The notes: generated by a model not told the origin, from the letters alone. DNA of 64,000 bases from Corticium candelabrum (GCF_963422355.1 NC_085096.1:6658717-6722716); one strand, 5' to 3'; numbered from the stretch's first letter, positions 1-11,848 are shown. A program made the numbers and translations.

Positions 1-324
1 GTCAACAGCAATCTATAGCAAGATCCTGGGCTGCCACTCCTACGGATTTTACCGTAGGCTACGGTAAAATGGCCTTCATACTTGCCTACGGATTCCGTAG
101 GCCATTCCTACGGATAAATGCAGCACTGAGCAAACACATACTCGATGATCACATGGCATTTAGTTGTAGGTCTTCCGAAGTCACTCAACGTCGTGCTATC
201 GAACCGTGGTGTGTACTGTACGTAAATTTGTATGTCTAACTTACCTAGTACAATGTACAAACAGTACGAACGTCGATTTCTTTTGCAGTAGTCTAACAGT
301 TCCGGGATGTTCGGGGATGTGAGG

Positions 325-402
325 TAGTCTCGCGTAGCCAGACCTTTCACTACTTGTCAGGCGCCTAGCGCCTGAGGTGAAAGCCTGGCCACGCGAGGCT
401 AG
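325..402. repeat. 78-bp near-palindromic insertion, TAGTCTCGCG family
   Basis: The left arm starts TAGTCTCGCGTAGCCAGACC and the right arm ends with the complement of TAGCCTCGCGTGGCCAGGC, enclosing a GGCGCC-centred core. The piece is flanked by TA and lies in the leader of the hAT element. The same terminal motif occurs alone at 8704-8723 (inverted) and 21736-21755, so this is a dispersed family of small inverted-repeat elements. Confidence 0.55.
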
Positions 403-441
403 ATGCGGGCAGCGTATCCGGGATAGATCCGATCGTGCATC

Positions 442-3409
442 ATGAAACGATGGCTACAGGCCTACAAGAAGGAGTGGGAGAGCGATCCTGTATGCTCTGG
501 TTGGTTAACAGAGTCGAAGAGAAGTGCAGGCATGGCCTTCTGCAGTCTGTGCACTAAGGACCTCAGCTACAAGACTGGCGGTCTTAGGACCTTGCGTACC
601 CACGCAACCTCGCGGGAGCACGTTGCAAGAGTACAACAAAAAAATTCTGGATGGATGGAAAGGCACTATCAAGGCCAGCTTTGCTCCAAAGCAAGAGAAC
701 GCTGTTTCCGTAGCTGCAACAAACGCCGTCCTAAAATTGGCATTCTTCTTTGCTGAGCATGACGTAGCTCTTGCAGTGTCTGATCATCTGACTCCACTGC
801 TTCCAATCCTTTTCCCGGATTCTAAGATTGCTTCAGCCGTTTCTGCCGGGCGCACCAAAATGACTGCAGCCGTGCACACCGTTGCTGATAGCATGCACGC
901 ACATCTCGTTTCCCAGATGAAAATTGGATTTTTCAGCATCGTTCCTGATGAATCTACTGATATATCAGTGTTTGAACAGGTGGCAGTATCAGCTCGCGTG
1001 ATCGACACTACAGATGGATTGGTGAAGTCCTATAGTTTGGGCATTAAACCAGTCCCGTCAGCGTCTGCTACCAACATTTTCGGCAAGATTGAAGAAATGT
1101 TCAAAGATGATGGTATTCCATGGAGAAACATGATCGCTTATGGATCAGATGGGGCCAACGTCATGCGTGGATCAAAGAATTCTGTTTTGACTAGGCTCAA
1201 GAACGTTCAACCTTACCTGTATTCTATTCACTGCACATGTCATCAGCTCCACCTTTGTGCTCAGGGTGCTTCTAAATGCATACCACCCATAGTAGAAGAC
1301 TTCGCTAGGAATGTGGCATACTTTTTTGAGAAAAGTGCAAAACGTGTCGCGAGATACAAAGAGTTTCAGGCAGCTGCAAACGTTCCTTCACACAAGCTCA
1401 TAAAACCGTCCTCTACAAGATGGCTCAGCTTGCATCAAAGTGTATCAAGAGTCTTGGAGCAGTGGGACGCTCTTGAACAGTACTTCACCCAAGACAACGA
1501 TGTAAGGAACGTTTCAAAAGTAAAGGAGTGGGTTGAATTGATGGCAGCCAAGTCCACTAAAGCCTACCTATACTTTCTGAAGGAAGTCTTACCTATTTTT
1601 ACAACAGTGAACTGCCGCTATCAGACAAGCAATGCTATGATTCACAAACTGTATGATGACCAGCGACAACTTCTGAAGATACTTCTTCTCAACTGCATCA
1701 AGCAGTCAAGCATAAGCCAAACCACTGATTGCCTTACCCTTGACCTAGACAATGAGGCACTGTGGATTGATGTGATAGATTTGGTTATCAGCAAGGACTG
1801 CGAGGCTATTGTGGCAGATATGTCTCATTTTGAAAGGAGCGCTTTCCTGACTGTATGTCGAGATTTTTATCTTGTGGCAGCAAAAGAGGTCAAACGTCGA
1901 TTGCCTCTGTCATGCCCTGTTCTATCTGCTCTCCGGTTTCTATGCCCCGAAAGAGGCAAGGAACGCTCAGCAAGAGAAATTGGCCACCTAGCTAGCCAAT
2001 TCTCGAATGTTGTCCTCCCAGAGAATATTACCAAGCTGCAGCGGGAGTGGCAGCGCTATCAGACCGAGAGCACTTCTAGTCGAAGTTCATTACCTCTGGC
2101 TATAGACAAACACTGGCATGAATTGATTAAAAGGTCAGATGCCTCTGGCTGCCAGGAATTTCCTCTTTTATCTTGTTTTGCATCAGCTATGCTAGTTATA
2201 CCACATTCTAGTGCAGATATCGAACGAAATTTTTCAAACATGGGCAGCGACAAATCCAATACCCGCAACAGTATCGGTACGCCCTTGCTTAACAGCTTGA
2301 TGACAATTGGTTGCAATAAAGGTCAAATGACGTGCTTAACGTTTACACCCACGCCATCGATGAGACGGGAGCTGCCACAACATGTGGCTAAGGCAGCTGG
2401 TCGTGCCAAGAATACCAAGTCCGCTGCAACAAATAGGAGCACTGGAGTAAATCAAGAAGCAGCTTGTGCAAAGACACCCGTCCTAGTGTGTCAATCTGAA
2501 TCATCTGCACACAACCCATGCCCAATGCAAGATTTGAAAGAACCTGTTATTCAATTCCAGACAAAACGCAGATCTAGTTCAGTTACAAAGCATCCTCCTT
2601 TCTCACGCAAGCGTCCAAGTACTTCTGCTATCCACACCCATCCTGCCACAACGGCCAGCAAAATGAGCAAACGAGGTGATACTCCAACAGCCCATAATGC
2701 AAGTAGTCCGAAAGTTAATGCATTTGAGTTTCTTCAATCACAGTTACTTCACCACAATGAGAATCTAGACTCTAAAGAGATATGGACATACCGGGGTTCA
2801 GAATACCTATTAGCACCTTCGCTCTGCCAGTCTCGTATTGATGGACGTGATGGCAGCAATGCTTGCACTGTCATAGCAGCTCAAGTGTGTCAGCTGATTC
2901 TTTTGCAGAAAGACTCGTTTTTACTACCGCCTGAAACCTCTTTCCTAGAAGAGACTCTTGTCAACGCTATGAGGGCAGGAAATGCTACGTACGATCAGAT
3001 GGGCTTGAAGGGGTTTCTGAGTGCATACGATGTTGTAAGCATGGAACCCTCGCCCACCCTTCTAGCTTCGGAGGATTATTTCATACGACCGGGATGTTGG
3101 CAGGGGCTAGTAGATTTTGTCTCCGGCAGGCTACGTTCTTTCACTGATGACAAAGTGGTGGCTGGCGTGCTAGTTGTATCACCTTATTCATTTGCAGTGT
3201 GCTACCTGCAGGAACACAGCTTGTTCATTGTGTTTGACAGCCATTCACATGGTAACGCAGGTGGCTTGATTGGCAGAGTGCCAAAGAATTTTGCTGCTAA
3301 ATACTTTGAAGAGTTCCTTGGTCGCCACTATGCACACCTAGAATTTGTTCCTTCTAGTAGCAACAAAGTAGCGCAATTTACAAGCTTAATCGTTAAGGAT
3401 TTGTGGTAA
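442..3409 (+). CDS. hAT transposase with C-terminal papain-like protease-like domain (one frameshift)
   Basis: The ATG at 442 opens a frame with a C2H2-type finger (C34, C37, H54, H60 of that frame), typical of the DNA-binding end of hAT transposases. The reading continues one frame over from an A7 run at 638-644 and stays open to 3409. The RNase-H-like core keeps its acidic residues: VPDESTD near 947, GSDGANVM near 1148, TRWLSLH near 1420 and the dimerisation motif ADIERNFSNM near 2222. After a low-complexity linker, about 210 residues resemble a papain-fold protease: GSNACTVIAA (Cys codon 2864) and FDSHSHG (codons from 3233). The D-x-H spacing recalls the deubiquitinase of herpesvirus large tegument proteins (peptidase family C76). 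That assignment is by motif only. The shift is a single extra base, so decay or assembly error are both possible. Confidence 0.8.
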
Positions 3410-3630
3410 ATAAAACTTTCTGCTGTTCTTTAGTTCTAACAGTTATGGATATATAGTAAATAACTGTTGCTGCTGTTCTGCAATTACGCGTAGTAGCATT
3501 TCATTAATACACTGTACCAAGAAAACGTGCAAACAAAAAATGCGTGGGCGCGGTCATTCTAAATTAGGTGGGCGTGGCCGTGCGTCACTGCGCCTACGGA
3601 TATTTTGCTCTTCCAAGTGTGGCAGCCCTG

Positions 3631-4059
3631 AAGATCTGATACAACATGTATTCTACTGGTTTTTGAACACTTTGGTTTTGGGGACCTATGGCTGAAGACT
3701 ATCTCGATAAGATTTCCAAAATTTCAAAAAATGCAAATGGGAAAAAGCAGCGAACCAGACTAAAAATCACTTCATAGTTGTTCGCATACTGTTACAGAAT
3801 GGATATGATATCAATATAAAAGACAATGAAAGACATGTTGATGTGAATGTGAATGAAAATATTTTTGATCACTGTGTGAACTTGATGTTTGAGTGTGACA
3901 ACAAAAATTGAATCTGATTGTGTTTAGACTCTCAATCCAGTTGATTATATAATGATCAATATTCGAACAATATTTATGAAATAGCACTAAAATTGTTGTG
4001 TTTGTTGAATTAGTTAATTATTTAATGTTATATTATACTACAGTAGATGTGTTTCTATT
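3631..4059. other. AT-rich intergenic DNA
   Basis: No coding signal, repeat end or RNA gene was recognised. The stretch is AT-rich and precedes the CTGT-rich tract. Confidence 0.5.
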
Positions 4060-4640
4060 TCTTATATGTTTATCTGTTGTCTCTTGTTTACGGATTTTGT
4101 ATGGTTGGACAGTCTGTTTGTTGTTCGTATGTTTTGCTTATCTAAGTTTCGTCCTGCTCTTCTGTTTCTGTTGTGTTTGTGTCTCATTCTGTTTGTCTGT
4201 CTTTCTTTCTGCATGTTTGTCTCTCTGCGTTTCCATTTATCTGCCAATTTGTCTGTTTGTTTGCTTGCATGTCTGCCTGTTTGTCAGCCATCCTGCTATC
4301 TGCCCACTTGCGTGACTACACATCTGCCTGTGCAATCACCCGTCTGCGCTCCGACCTTCATGCCTACCTATCGCACTCCTGCCTTTTCATCCACATGCGT
4401 TCTCGCCCACCACCTGCTTCCTACTTCGTCTGTCTGTCTGTCTGCCTCTCTGTCCGTCTGTTTGCCTGTCTGTCTGTCTGTCCATCTGTTTGTCTTTTCT
4501 GTCCACCTGTCTGTGGGTCTGTCTGTCTGCCTGTCTGTCTGACTGTCTGTTTGCCCGCTTATTTCTCTTTCTGTCTGTTTGTTTTAATGCCAGGCAGTCT
4601 GTCCATCTGTCCTATCTGCATCCTTCTCTGTCTGAGAATT
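4060..4640. repeat. Degenerate (CTGT)n/(CTGC)n low-complexity tract
   Basis: Pyrimidine-rich sequence is built from diverged CTGT, CTGC and TTTG units, purest near 4430-4550. It leaves all three forward frames open and produces Cys/Leu/Ser-rich phantom ORFs, which are not annotated as genes. Confidence 0.85.
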
Positions 4641-4970
4641 GTCATAGCTGTGTAAGCATCGCAGGGCTTACATTAACGTCCGCCAATCGGACATTATCTA
4701 AACCGGTCTCACTGCTGAACACGGCAATTTGAAAGGACCTTTGTCCGGACAACACCTAGCAGCAAGGTTTTGGGTGTGGTGTGCGTGAAATTTCGGTATG
4801 AAAACCATGCACTACAGTTCGAAAGGATGTATTTAATCGATTTTCTTCTCGCTCTAAGTGCCTGGCGGTGTCTGCGAGACCCGGCAACGTGAAAATCAAA
4901 GGGTAGAACCGCAGAAGCTCGCATAAAGAGTAACAGCTATACTACTACAGCAACAGGCAAAGAGACAGGA

Positions 4971-5602
4971 ATGAGAAAATATAGCCTACTCTCACCCACA
5001 CAGCTGACTACACCACCCAACACACCACAGCAACATCCACTCTCTCTTCCATCAACTTCAAGGGGAATACCAAACGAAACAGTAATGGCAAAAAGTTACA
5101 CTCCTCCACCAACAGCATACTACACACATAGTATCCAGCCCACTCCATTCCCCACCACACAGCTTCCTGGACAATTCCATCCAAGAGCAACAGCACTACA
5201 AGGACCACCACCACCACTGTATCATTTTGGACCAGCTGTTCTACCCATACAGCCAATGGCTCGAAGACCATACAAAGTCAAATTCTTAACAAATAAAATA
5301 ACAGTTTGTGCTGGATGCAGACAAGGATATTACAAAAATCCCGATGGAACTGTTGCAGACGCACCTTATGAAATATGCATTGTTCATTGTTCATGTTCAT
5401 CGTTCATCAGGAAATTGTGTGGATTACATCAAACCAGCAAAACTTCCCAAAATCCACCAATGTTCACTATCATGCAAATCCTGGCTGCATTATGACGAAG
5501 AACCAACAGTTTGTACCAAGCCAAACAAAGGTCCCACAAGATGTGAACGCGAAGCTCCAGCCAATCCATGTTCGCTATTTGAAACTGCATTTTGGACTAT
5601 AG
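4971..5602 (+). CDS. Transposon-associated zinc-motif ORF, frameshifted
   Basis: A frame from ATG 4971 begins with about 95 residues rich in Pro, Thr and Gln, then MARRPYKVKFLTNKI, a CAGC zinc-type pair (from about 5306) and a run ending APYEICIVH. The matching continuation (NVHYHANPGCI, then KLQPIHVRYLKLHFG) lies in another frame and ends at 5602, so at least one indel near 5380-5420 breaks the gene. I recall the pattern of a C-x2-C pair, an HxH.. segment and a terminal H..L..FG from uncharacterised ORFs of repetitive elements in cnidarians and sponges. No function is assigned. It lies 550 bp upstream of the DDE transposase relic, but common origin is not shown. Confidence 0.5.
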
Positions 5603-5619
5603 TTGTAAGCAATATGTAA

Positions 5620-6039
5620 GCACATGTTGACTGAAGTTTTGTTACTATTGCTAGTATCATTACAAGTTGCTGTTCTTATAAGTATAGATGCTTTTCACAG
5701 TTTAGCTGCTGCAGTTTGTGCTCTTAATTAGCACTTAGCATTACATTGTCCTACAAACTAGTTCTAATAAAACAGTTGTTGAGTTCTTCTCGTTACTGAT
5801 CACAATAAACTGACACTTTGCAGACACTACAATCACATAAATTAATAGTTTCAGTTCAGCAATGGTGGGTGTAGCAACAGAGCAAGAATATGAAATATGA
5901 GTGCAGAGCATCCAAGTCTTAGTAGCTGGATATAATTGTAATCTACACTCAAACTGTACACATTTCAGCTCTAGCAGAACATAAGGTTGATAACCAAGCA
6001 ATTACACTTGCAACTCCTGTTTACTAGGTGGGTAGACTC
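5620..6039. other. Intergenic DNA without recognised features
   Basis: AT-rich sequence with short ORFs only. No splice-bounded coding segment or repeat end was seen before the hAT-like motif at 6040. Confidence 0.5.
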
Positions 6040-6054
6040 CAGTGGCGTAGCCAG
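6040..6054 (+). repeat. Solo hAT-type terminus CAGTGGCGTAGCC
   Basis: CAGTGGCGTAGCC has the form of a hAT left end and matches the first 12 bases of the terminus at 57980. No complementary right end was recognised downstream, so this may be a truncated element or chance. Confidence 0.3.
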
Positions 6055-6154
6055 GTAGCCAGGAATCGCTGGAGAAGTATTACTAAGAGACTTTGTTCCA
6101 CGTGACCCACCAAACAGGGGTGAAAATACTCCTGAATCTCAATATCGTGTTAAT

Positions 6155-7421
6155 ATGACCGTTAAAGACTTTTGTCAGCACTATAACAATGATATTCTAC
6201 CCTTTATTTCTTCTCCCCCAGGGTTTCCCAGGAAAGTATGTCTAGAAACAGCCAGAAAATTCCTTCACGACTTGGGATTTGAAAGAGTAGATTGTGGCAA
6301 AAAGGGGTGCATATTGACGGGCATGAACGACCGGATGTTGTCTATGAAAAAACGTTTTTTGAAACAACTTGAGGAATTAGAATCTGCACACCTGCCTCCC
6401 TCACCTCCCTTAGACATCGCACCTTCAGATCTTTCCTTACCCCTAATTGGAAATTATGTGTCTACTAAGTACTTAGTAGTTATTTGTCATGACCAGTCTT
6501 CCTTCCAATCGAATGAAGACCAGCGCTATTCTTGGTTGCAGGCAGATCTACAACAAATCAGACCAAAGTCAAGGGGATCAGGTCGTATGATTAGTGACTT
6601 TATAGACGAGTTCTCTGGGTATATAACAGTCTGAGTTTACTTACGAAACCCTAAGACAGGCTCACAGCAATATCCCAAGAGGCCAGGGAATCATTGAGCG
6701 TGGTGATAGGAGGGACGGGTATTGGACTAATGATAAGTTTATGAACCAGGTCAAGAAAGCTGTCCAAATTGTAGAAATTTTATACCCTAGACACAAATAT
6801 ACAAAATTATGGCTCTTCGATCAAAGTTCTAATCACAAAGCAATGGCACCAGATGCACTTATAGCACGTAAAAATGAATGTCACACCAGGGGGCAGCAGC
6901 CAGTTATAAGAGACACTGTCTATAAGGGGGTTGTGCAAAGAATGGTTTATGAAGATGGAACTGCAAAGGGACTCAAAAGGATACTAGATGAATGGGGTAT
7001 AGACACATCAAAGATAAAAAGAGATGACATGATTGCAGAGCTAGACACACATGAAGATTTTGCAGCAGAAATGTCACTTGTAGAGCACTACATCACTTCT
7101 AGGGGTCACAACATTTTATTTTTCCCTAAATTTCATTGTGAGTTTAACCCTATTGAAAGAGTGTGGGGAAAGGCCAAACAGTATGCTAGAGCTTATCGTA
7201 ATTATTCAATTACTGGATTACGAAAAACCACCGTTCCTACATTAGAATTTGTAAACCTTGACCTAATTAGAAAATACTTCAGAAAAGCTAGAGATTATAT
7301 TAGAGCTTATAGGGATGGCAACAATGCAGGAAGACAAGTAGAAGATGCTGCAAAGCGTTATAAATCACACAGAAGAATATCCAAATATGTAGAGCTTTTG
7401 CGGGTTTTGTGTGTTTGGTAG
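6155..7421 (+). pseudogene. DDE transposase, Tc1/mariner/IS630-like (DDE_3 type), broken
   Basis: Two frames cover the transposase. The first (6155-6634) holds VICHDQSSF (first catalytic Asp), following a helical segment with SMKKRFLKQLEEL. The second is open from about 6627, with NDKFMNQVKKAVQ, then LWLFDQSSNHKAM (second Asp) and FHCEFNPIERVWG (final Glu), ending IRAYRDGNN..YKSHRR to 7421. These three motifs are the DDE triad of the IS630-Tc1-mariner group. A frameshift at about 6630 separates the first Asp from the rest, and the N-terminal DNA-binding region was not identified. Terminal repeats were not found. It is probably a dead copy, unless the break is an assembly error. Confidence 0.75.
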
Positions 7422-7776
7422 AATTTTTACTACTTAGCTTGTTAGCTTGGCAGACTACAGTCTATTTTAGTAGAGTTTCTGTGTGTAGATCTGCAATATA
7501 ATAAAGAAATACGAGAATCTGTTCAATAGGAAATGTGTGAGCATACATCAGGCGTCTCCTATGAAAGTGTCGAGGTCGTGTGAGTTCATTTGATGAAATC
7601 ATTTTGAACGCCACATAACCCCTAATGGGGCTCTTTGTGTCGAATTACATCTCAGCCGAAGGATAAAGGAGAAATCCGAGTAATACGAACTGTGCTGTGA
7701 AATGATGGCAACCTTATTGCAACACACCATTACATGTCTTCTTCAAACGACGGAGTAAATTGGCTTCGACAGCAAA
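7422..7776. other. Intergenic DNA upstream of a possible first exon
   Basis: An ATAATAAAG signal-like string lies near 7498, soon after the transposase relic. Otherwise no coding or repeat signal was recognised. Confidence 0.4.
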
Positions 7777-7896
7777 ATGGCAACGGCGCTAGATGAACAA
7801 AGATGGATTCTTTCAACCGCTACTTCTTTATTACTTCTTGGATCTGGTGGTAGCTTTGTCTTCGCCGACTACTTTCCCAAGATTAGAATACAATCG
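7777..7896 (+). CDS. Possible first coding exon of a membrane protein
   Basis: An ATG in good context (AAAATGG) opens exactly 40 codons, ending at a GT donor (TCG|GTACGA at 7897). The peptide starts MATALDEQRW and continues with a hydrophobic stretch (ILSTATSLLLLGSGG) suitable for a signal anchor, then FPKIRIQS. No downstream exon could be linked, because a MITE and repeats follow. The family is not recognised. It could be a chance ORF. Confidence 0.3.
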
Positions 7897-8163
7897 GTAC
7901 GACTAGATTAGAATTACGCGGGTTCATTTTCAGTCAGGTGGTTGTGGGCACGCATGCGTGGATGCATTGTAGCTGCCGTGCAATCGCACCGTCTGCTTGC
8001 ATGCGCCTTGCGGTGCCTGATCCTGTAAAGACAGCTGATATACAGAGATGTACCGTACCGTCTTATCGACTGCTGACACTTCCAAACTCGAGGAGTCTAG
8101 GTTCAGCAACGCCCTTCCATAATATAACGAAGCAACCGCCGGGCGCGTGAGAAATTGGAACTA

Positions 8164-8517
8164 CACTCAAACTCCCCTTATCCGGACGCCCCATATCCGG
8201 GCACGTCCGTCTACAGGGCACCCCCGTATTGCACAATTGCATCACGTGTATTGCGCGTGGTCCACGTGCACGAGGTCGAGGCAAAGGTCGTGTAATCAAA
8301 AGTCCAGTACTAGTCCAGTTTCTTGTCGACAGATAGCCATACTTAGGTGCTAGTTTCTTAGTTACAGCTTGTAAGACTTACCTGAAGATGTCTGAGACTA
8401 GACCAACGCAGACGCCTGCCCCGCAGAAGCGAAATGTGGGGTGTTCCCAGATGTGGCCGTTTCTGAGTTATGGGCAGTGTCCGGTCCCAAGCTGCCCGGA
8501 TAAGGGGAGTTTGAGAG
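8164..8517. mobile_element. 354-bp MITE with TA target duplication
   Basis: Inverted repeats of 22 bp (8164-8185 and 8496-8517; core CTCAAACTCCCCTTATCCGG) differ at one position and are each flanked by TA (8162-8163 and 8518-8519). A TA duplication fits the Tc1/mariner superfamily. No transposase is encoded. The short ORFs crossing the ends (for example QTPLIR) are translations of the repeats, not genes. Confidence 0.8.
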
Positions 8518-8703
8518 TACTTCAAGAGATCGATAACAGGCTCACAGCGACTCGCACGCGTCACCCACACGTCGTAATGAACCGTCGTAACAGAACACAA
8601 CACCTGCTTGATAATATCATGCGATTAGTAGAGAACAGGAAAGTAGGAAGAAGTCACTATCACGGTCGACGTAAAGTAAAAACTGCGCATGCGCGTCCTA
8701 GGC

Positions 8704-8723
8704 AGTCTGGGTACGCGAGACTA
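8704..8723 (-). repeat. Inverted copy of the TAGTCTCGCG terminal motif
   Basis: AGTCTGGGTACGCGAGACTA is the complement of the motif at 325 and 21736 with two mismatches. No partner arm was found nearby. Confidence 0.45.
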
Positions 8724-8744
8724 GCTCAATTCAATGGCGTATGA

Positions 8745-9370
8745 GGCGCACGAGGTCTCTAACACAGGATCCGTGGATCCGCAATCCGCGATTTCCACCC
8801 AGCCTATACACAGGCAGTTGCATGAAGACTGCGTTCCACACCACAACATTACAAACGCACGTTTCGCCGTATTTAGATGGCCCCCTTTTGAGATCTAGCT
8901 AGGGTTAAGAACCTGTGTGTTCGTCGTGGTATTCTTGTTGCTGATTTGTTTTTGCTGACGTCTGCGTGGTTTCGAATTACTAACGCGTGCCAATCGCAAC
9001 GACACCATCATACATAATAATTAATTTGCGTAGGGCACCTTACGTATTTCGTAGGGGCTAAAGTAGTGTTGCCGGTCATTTTTTGGGCTGGGGTCATATT
9101 TGTGGCTCCAAAGCTCTGTTTGGTGCCACATCATTAATATTAATACATAAGTATCATTATTATTAACGTACTAGTATTGACCATTTTTGCACTTTTGTTA
9201 GTTACACTTACAACTACCATGTTCTGGATTTCGAGACTAGAGTGAAGCCTCGCGGAGGCATTTCTCAAGAGTCTTAATCTGCTTGGTGAGGCTAAGGAGT
9301 GACATGTTTCAGAATAATAAAGAAAGGCTCAATTAATTAATATTAAAATATAATTTGGTCCCGGATATTG
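8745..9370. other. Non-coding flank and possible 5' region of the retroelement
   Basis: No host gene was recognised. The stretch includes AT-rich DNA (9120-9360) directly before the retrotransposon ORF and could contain its 5' untranslated region, but no boundary was seen. Confidence 0.35.
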
Positions 9371-11848
9371 ATGGAAGATGGACGTCTAGCTGTATCGTTC
9401 GTCTCAGAGCTAGCTGAGGAGCGCGTTCCTTGTCGGGAAACCAGGACAGGGCTCGAAAAGTCGGCATCTGGAATCACTGGAGCTGTTCGGAAGACCAGGA
9501 ATAGTTCTGGGCGTAGGGTGACTGGTCAAACCATGTCTCGTGCGGCGTCTGATTTGAATTTGGCTTCAAATCCCGCTGACGAGACTACTCTGATGCCCAC
9601 CGTTCCTAGCGAATCTTGTGTTTCGGCTAACAGGAACGGCAATGCAACAAGACGACGGAAATGGACGCGACAAATGAATAGGGCAGTGATGTTTTGTTAT
9701 TATCACGTGCTGTTGTCATGCAAGTTCTGTGCTTTCAGAAAACCTATGCATCAGCTGTGGTGTGAACGAAATCCTTCTCTGACTGACGTCTCTGAGCAGC
9801 GTTTGGCAGACCAGAAGCGATATCTCTTAACTTCTGGAAGTCTGACTGAATCAGAGTTGGAGGAGATTAAACGCGAGGCCGCACAGGATGAAAAGCCCGT
9901 CTCAGGTTTGTTATCTGTTACGACTGATGTTTGTCCTGGTGTGCAGATGTCAACGTTGGATGTGGTTTCTGCTCTATCAGCTGATAGTTCAGTTGTCACG
10001 CCTTTGCCTGACAATGTGTCACCTTGCATGGCTTCAGTGAGGATGGCGCCTGCTGCATGTGGTGGGAAACCTGTCGCGTCAATGATGCAAGAGGATCATG
10101 AGTTTGCTAATCACTTGGAAGATGGCTCCCTTGTTCAGTCAGTAACTGTTCTCCCTAAGGACTGCTCATCTGCAAGAGACAGCGGTGATATCCTATCCGA
10201 AGATGACACTTTGGATTCAGTTCAGTGCAGTGCTGTCAGGGAATCACCATCCCCTTGTGACTCTGTGACCTCTGATCTGATGACTACAAATCCTAGTATA
10301 GCTTCTCGGCTAGAAATTATGGAAACTCCTACATCTCAACTCAGTCCAGACTGCTGCCAAACGGAGGATGGTCTTTCGCTTGATTGTGATGCTGCTGTGG
10401 ACCCTGTACTTCATCGAGAGTTTCTTGAGGAGTTGCAGAAAGTCAGGCAAATTCCTATCTGTGAGAGACAACGCCTTCCAAGGATCTTTGTAAACAGTGA
10501 AACCCTGAAGCTTATTGGTGATCTTAACACGATCATCAGATCGTTCAAGGGTGAACCAGATATGAGTGAAATCAGTTACCTGGTATACTCTGCTGCTTCG
10601 CTAGTGTCCAAAAGGCGGGGCTTAAAGACGACGAAGTCAACCAATTCTCAAACACCGCGATGGAGACGAAGGCTGGATATGGAAATTCTCACATTTCGAC
10701 GTGCGATCTCACTGTTGCTGGAGGTTAGAAAGGGTTCATCGGGCATTCGTATGTTACATGAATTCCGACCGTCTTCGGCATCGGTTGGGCATTTCCTGTT
10801 CGGAGAGTTGTGAGGTCTCCATCAATCGATTGAAATGGAACTTAAGTCCAACGTCGAGCGGACCAGGAGGTTGGAGAAGAATTGTAAGAGACTTCGCCAG
10901 AATGGTTTGTTTCAACGAGATGATGGACCGTTTTACAGAGAGCTGGATAAGCAGACTATCCAGGTCACTTCCCCGCCATCCGAGTCTGACATTGAACAGT
11001 ATTGGGGTGGTATCCTAGAAACTGAGGTACATCACAATGAGGCTGCCTTCTGGCTGAGACGTCAAACCGATGGCGAGACGCACCGGAAAGATGAGCAGCA
11101 GCGGTTACCTATCTCAGACAATGAGGTCACATCGTGTCTCAAAAGGATGGGGAACTGGAAGTCTCCTGGTCCAGACAAGGTTTATGGTTTCTGGGTAAAG
11201 CGTATCACGTGTCTTCACACTGATCTGACTCATAACTACAACCTGCTGGTTCAGAATCCAGACTCTGTACCCGAATGGTTGTCTCAAGGAATAACCACTC
11301 TGATTCCTAAGAATGACAAGACTGACCAGGCCAAAAATTACCGGCCTATCACGTGTCTGTCTGTCTTCTATAAGACCCTCACCTCAGTCATCAGGCAGAG
11401 GATTGCAGAGCATTTGGATCAGAGAAACCTCATGGCTCCGGAGCAGAAGGATTGTCGACAGGGCTCTTTTGGTGCAAAGGATCAGCTGTTGATCAACAAG
11501 CTGCTTACCGAAGACTGTAGGACCAGGCACAAGAGCTTGAGCATGGCTTGGGTGGACTACCAGAAAGTCTATGACAGCGTGCCACACAGTTGGTTGCTCC
11601 AATGCCTTCAGCTGCATAAGATCAGACCAGTCTTGTGCGGGTTCTTGTCACGTGTGATAAAGAGTTGGAGGACATCGATGGTGCCTTCTTGCGGGAATAG
11701 TACGATCAAGACAAGGCTTATGCAGATCAGGAGGGGTAATTTCCAAGGTGACTCACTTTCTCCACTTCTTCTGTATGGCTCTCAATCCTCTAAGCAAGGA
11801 GCTGAACAGAACCGGTTACGGCTACCGGATGACCACTGGGCATGGTGA
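9371..11848 (+). pseudogene. Retrotransposon ORF: N-terminal domain and first half of RT
   Basis: The ATG at 9371 starts a frame ending at TGA 10811-10813 that resumes in the same frame to 11848. Around 9650-9880 lies RRKWTRQMNRAVMFCYY and later EQRLADQKRYLLTSGSLTE, an N-terminal segment that I recall from other non-LTR ORFs. A Ser/Thr-rich acidic linker follows. After the stop come RQNGLFQRDDGPFYREL, the RT entry motif GNWKSPGPDKV (from about 11151), LIPKNDK, NYRPITCLSV and FQGDSLSPLL (about 11740-11770). The TGA sits where CGA would restore the frame, which looks like CpG decay. The RT then shifts frame at about 11770, before its catalytic YIDD. Confidence 0.75.

Larger units (their letters stand above)
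26..3630 (+). mobile_element. hAT-family DNA transposon, near complete
   Basis: The ends are imperfect 12-bp inverted repeats: CTGGGCTGCCAC at 26-37 and the complement of CAGGGCTGCCAC at 3619-3630, which fits the hAT rule of ends beginning CAG. AAGATC lies directly outside both ends (20-25 and 3631-3636), read as a damaged 8-bp target duplication. CCTACGG motifs cluster just inside the left end and recur near 3594, like hAT subterminal repeats. The interior holds one transposase gene on the plus strand. A small palindrome sits in the 5' leader. Confidence 0.8.

Noticed and set aside
638..644. Programmed -1 frameshift at A7 in the first hAT gene
   Set aside because: The downstream ORF is in the +1 frame relative to the finger frame, so a -1 slip would not join them.
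3998..4732. Overlapping Cys/Leu/Ser-rich ORFs resembling membrane proteins
   Set aside because: Produced by the CTGT-rich low-complexity tract; all frames are open.
8147..8744. ORFs containing QTPLIR
   Set aside because: They are translations of the MITE terminal repeats in both directions.
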